From Schistocephalus solidus (lineage: Eukaryota; Platyhelminthes; Cestoda; Diphyllobothriidea; Diphyllobothriidae): a stretch of 64,000 nucleotides of DNA. The stretch lies in NCBI GenBank assembly GCA_017591395.1, contig WEDG01000319.1, forward strand, positions 1-64,000. The letters run 5' to 3'. This document shows, one piece after another, positions 61,505 to 64,000 of this stretch (position 1 is the first letter of the stretch; every line of letters starts with the position of its first letter). The position numbers and the translations under genes were made by a program. The notes below the pieces were generated by a model, which ran no database searches, was not told where the DNA came from, and saw only the letters and a program-made list of their open reading frames with translations.

Positions 61505-64000
61505 TATTTAAGCCCCAGAGGGCCCCATCATTACAAACTTAGTATCGTGGTATAAATAAATACAAAGTGGATAATTGCTGCACTATGTAAGCAGGCATAT
61601 GAACAGCAGAGATGATCAGTATAGTAGGCATATCCGATTCACAACGAATTACCATTTTTAAAACAATAGTCAAAAATATTTCGCATATACGGCGAACTAG
61701 AAGAGAAGAAGTAAAAAACTTCTACGGTTAAATTGGGGGCAGAGTTCGGCGAGCCGCCAATTTAAAAAAAAATAGGAGAAAAAAAACCGCTTAACAAAAA
61801 ATTAATAGCTAGAGTTGACAGGATTGGAACTAGCAATGGGAAAGTATTGTGATGTTGCTGACAACGTATAAGAATTTAGAACGCTCCTTGACAGTGGAGA
61901 GATAATATAACAGTCAGAGCTACTGTTTATAACCACCATGGAGGTGAGTTGGCAATGCTAGTTTAAAAGGAGGGGAAGAAAAAGTAAATGTAAATGCAAA
62001 GATTTACTATGCAGAGGATGATGGAAATATAATCAGAGACCAATATAATATCAAGGGAGCTGCCTCAAATACCAGAAGGACCCTTTTCAAAATCCAAAAG
62101 TTGTGAGTTTGGGAAGGAAACAGAAAATAAGGACTTTATATCTTCCGAAGTTAAATGTTTGCTTAATTTGGTTTTGAAAATAGCTAATGTAGACGACAAC
62201 CTAATTTGCAGTGGTAGATTATTTCATATGAAAGCATATTTGGAGGTAAAAAACTGAGACCGGTTAGTTGTGGAGCTAAGGGGTGGTGAAATGATCATGG
62301 AGGAATTACAAATGGCATAGGGTGGATCTACTGGAGCGAGAGCGTTAATTCGTGGGAGATTTGAGCTAGAGTAAACGCGAAACAGGAAGCAGAGACTGGC
62401 TTCGCGTCTTCTATCCCACAGAAATTTAATGTTTGCTAACTTGCATCTCTCCGTATAAGAGAAACAGGATCCAGGAAGAGAAAATAGTCTTCGAGTAAAA
62501 ACCCTCTGAACATTTTCTATCCTACTGCGGTCAGAGGCGTTCATCAGCCCAAAGAGGGGACAACAGTATTCTAGGATAGGAAGAACAAACATGCGGTACA
62601 GGCTTAACGTTTTTTTCCAGAAGGAAGAAATTATGTGATATAAAACCACATATCTATGCAGCTTTTGCAGAAATTTGATCTGCATGAGGCGATAGTGCTA
62701 GCTTATTCGTGTAACTTAGACCTAAGTCTCTTATAGCTGATCATTCTAAAAGTGTACTTTTTTGAAATACTAGGGGTCCAGGAAGCTTGGCGGGGCCAAA
62801 ACACATGAATTTACTTTTGGATGGAGAAAATTCCATATGCCACCTCGATCTCTAACGTGAGAACATAAGTAAATCAGTGTTGATTTTCTCAACGCTACTA
62901 TTGGCAGTGTCTTTAGAAAATGAATAAATGCACTTGAGATCGTGCGCGTAAACGAAATTTTGTAAATTTTTGAGTATAGTTGAAATTTCATTTATGTACA
63001 GAATGAAGAGAAGAGGACCTAGAACCAAGCCTTGAAAAATGCCACTCGTGCTCGGCTGAGGCGTCGACAAGCTATTGCATACTGAAACCTTCTGGCTGCG
63101 GTTAGACAATAAGGAACCAATGAATTCAAGGAGATTAGACCGGATTCCGAGGGCTTTTAGTTTCACCAGGAGACGTCTGTGCAGTACCTTGTCAAAGGCT
63201 TTGCTCAGGTCAAAGTAGATCATAATCCCTGACTGCTGCTCATTACGAAGAGAGGTGATGAGGTAACGAAAAGCTAAGTGACACACTTCGCATGATCTTA
63301 CCGGTAGAAAACCATATTGCGAGTCGCTTAAGAGCTTATTTTCTAAGCAAAAGTGGAGAATTTGATAACAATTATTTTTTTTATAAGTTTTGCTAGAGCC
63401 GGGGTTTCGTGAACACCTTGATAATTATTTACGTCCGAACGAAATCCCAACTTGAAGACTGAAAGAATAATATATGTTACCATAAGTCAGGAAAGAATCC
63501 ATTTAAAAGATAAACTGAGAATATCTTGCTAAACAATTGGGGGAAGCTCGGCACTCTCTTAATAAATGAGTTTGGAATACCATCAGTTTCCCGAAGAGTG
63601 CGAGTTTTTTAGACGAATTATTTGTTTACGAATTAGTTCTAAGGAGAAATCAATGGTGCTGATAGCATTGAATGAGGATGCTTGAAACGTCGGAACCAGT
63701 TCAGAATCCATCGTAAGATGATTTGCAAAGAACGCAGTAAACAATTCTGCCCTTTCAGAGTCTTCGAGATTGAAATTCTTAGCTTCGTTTATTAACGGAT
63801 GTAGTTAATAATCTCGTTTAGTAAAAAATCTCTGCGATCCTTAGATGTACAGATAACAAAGTAGTATATTGATCTTTTAACTGCTTCCTCAATTTCTTAA
63901 GTCGTGGCAAAAGAAAGTGAGGAACGGTGGATTCCGAAGCGTAGTGCTTGACAATTTTGGTTGGCACAAATTCCAGGATGTTATTTGAAACGACTGATAT
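61505..64000 (-). mobile_element. C-3: family C retrotransposon running off the right edge
   Basis: The minus-strand frame 63,286-62,852 has 'LITSLRNEQQSGIMIYFDLS' with 'KAFDKVLHRRLLVKLKALG', 'SGIFQGLVLGPLLFILYINE' and a mutated catalytic box 'YAHDLKC' (H for D). Frame 62,685-62,224 has 'MFVLPILEYCCPLFG', 'ENVQRVFTRRLFSLPGS' and 'EASLCFLFRVYSSSNLPRI'. The 3' UTR extends to 61,505 with the same end as C-1 ('taag.cccc.gag.gcccc') but without (ATT)n. RT N-terminal sequence continues past 63,300 to the window end, so the element's 5' part lies outside. It is the least damaged family C copy here. Confidence 0.85.

Overview
This window looks like a repeat-dense animal nuclear genome, most likely a parasitic flatworm and probably a diphyllobothriid-type tapeworm. 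It contains one spliced host gene with short introns, at least six families of non-LTR retrotransposons, a retroelement tail carrying C2H2 fingers of a kind I recall from Spirometra/Schistocephalus-like genomes, and tRNA-derived SINEs. The family-level organism call is inference. There are no operons, CRISPR arrays or intact rRNA/tRNA genes.

The only host gene I can identify with confidence is at 37.47-40.10 kb (+). It has five exons and encodes the mitochondrial 12S rRNA adenine dimethyltransferase TFB1M (h-mtTFB1). Its visible first exon starts exactly at a splice acceptor, in phase 0 and without an ATG. That suggests either a missing short 5' exon or a start codon supplied by a trans-spliced leader.

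Most of the rest is retrotransposon debris. I use working family names: A and D (CR1-like, C-terminal 'LRGHP' motif), B, C and F (a second group with 'MFV.P.LEYC' C-termini), E (one old RT copy) and Z (RTE-like tail with C2H2 fingers). From 4.4 to 18.4 kb there is a nested stack. C-1 lies inside A-3. B lies inside an older A element (A'). A-1 lies inside D-1, and D-1 with a SINE probably separates a further piece of A'. A nearly full-length A copy (A-2) covers 18.6-22.99 kb. From 23.1 to 27.3 kb is a cryptically simple tract rich in ACT/ATT/ACA triplets. At 27.7-29.5 kb are two tandem decayed Z tails, followed by other interspersed repeats to 31.3 kb. The interval 32.0-37.4 kb is largely unrecognised.

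Downstream of TFB1M, 41.5-48.7 kb holds many copies of a tRNA-headed SINE (S2), including a 195-bp palindrome and an (AT)n run. The interval 48.8-64 kb is again retrotransposon sequence: E, an ORF1 fragment, C-2 (-), F-2 (-), D-2 3' end (-), a long decayed F-1 (+), and C-3 (-) running off the right edge. Almost all retroelement ORFs carry frameshifts or stops. The best preserved are B (YADD intact, few breaks) and A-2 (FADD intact).
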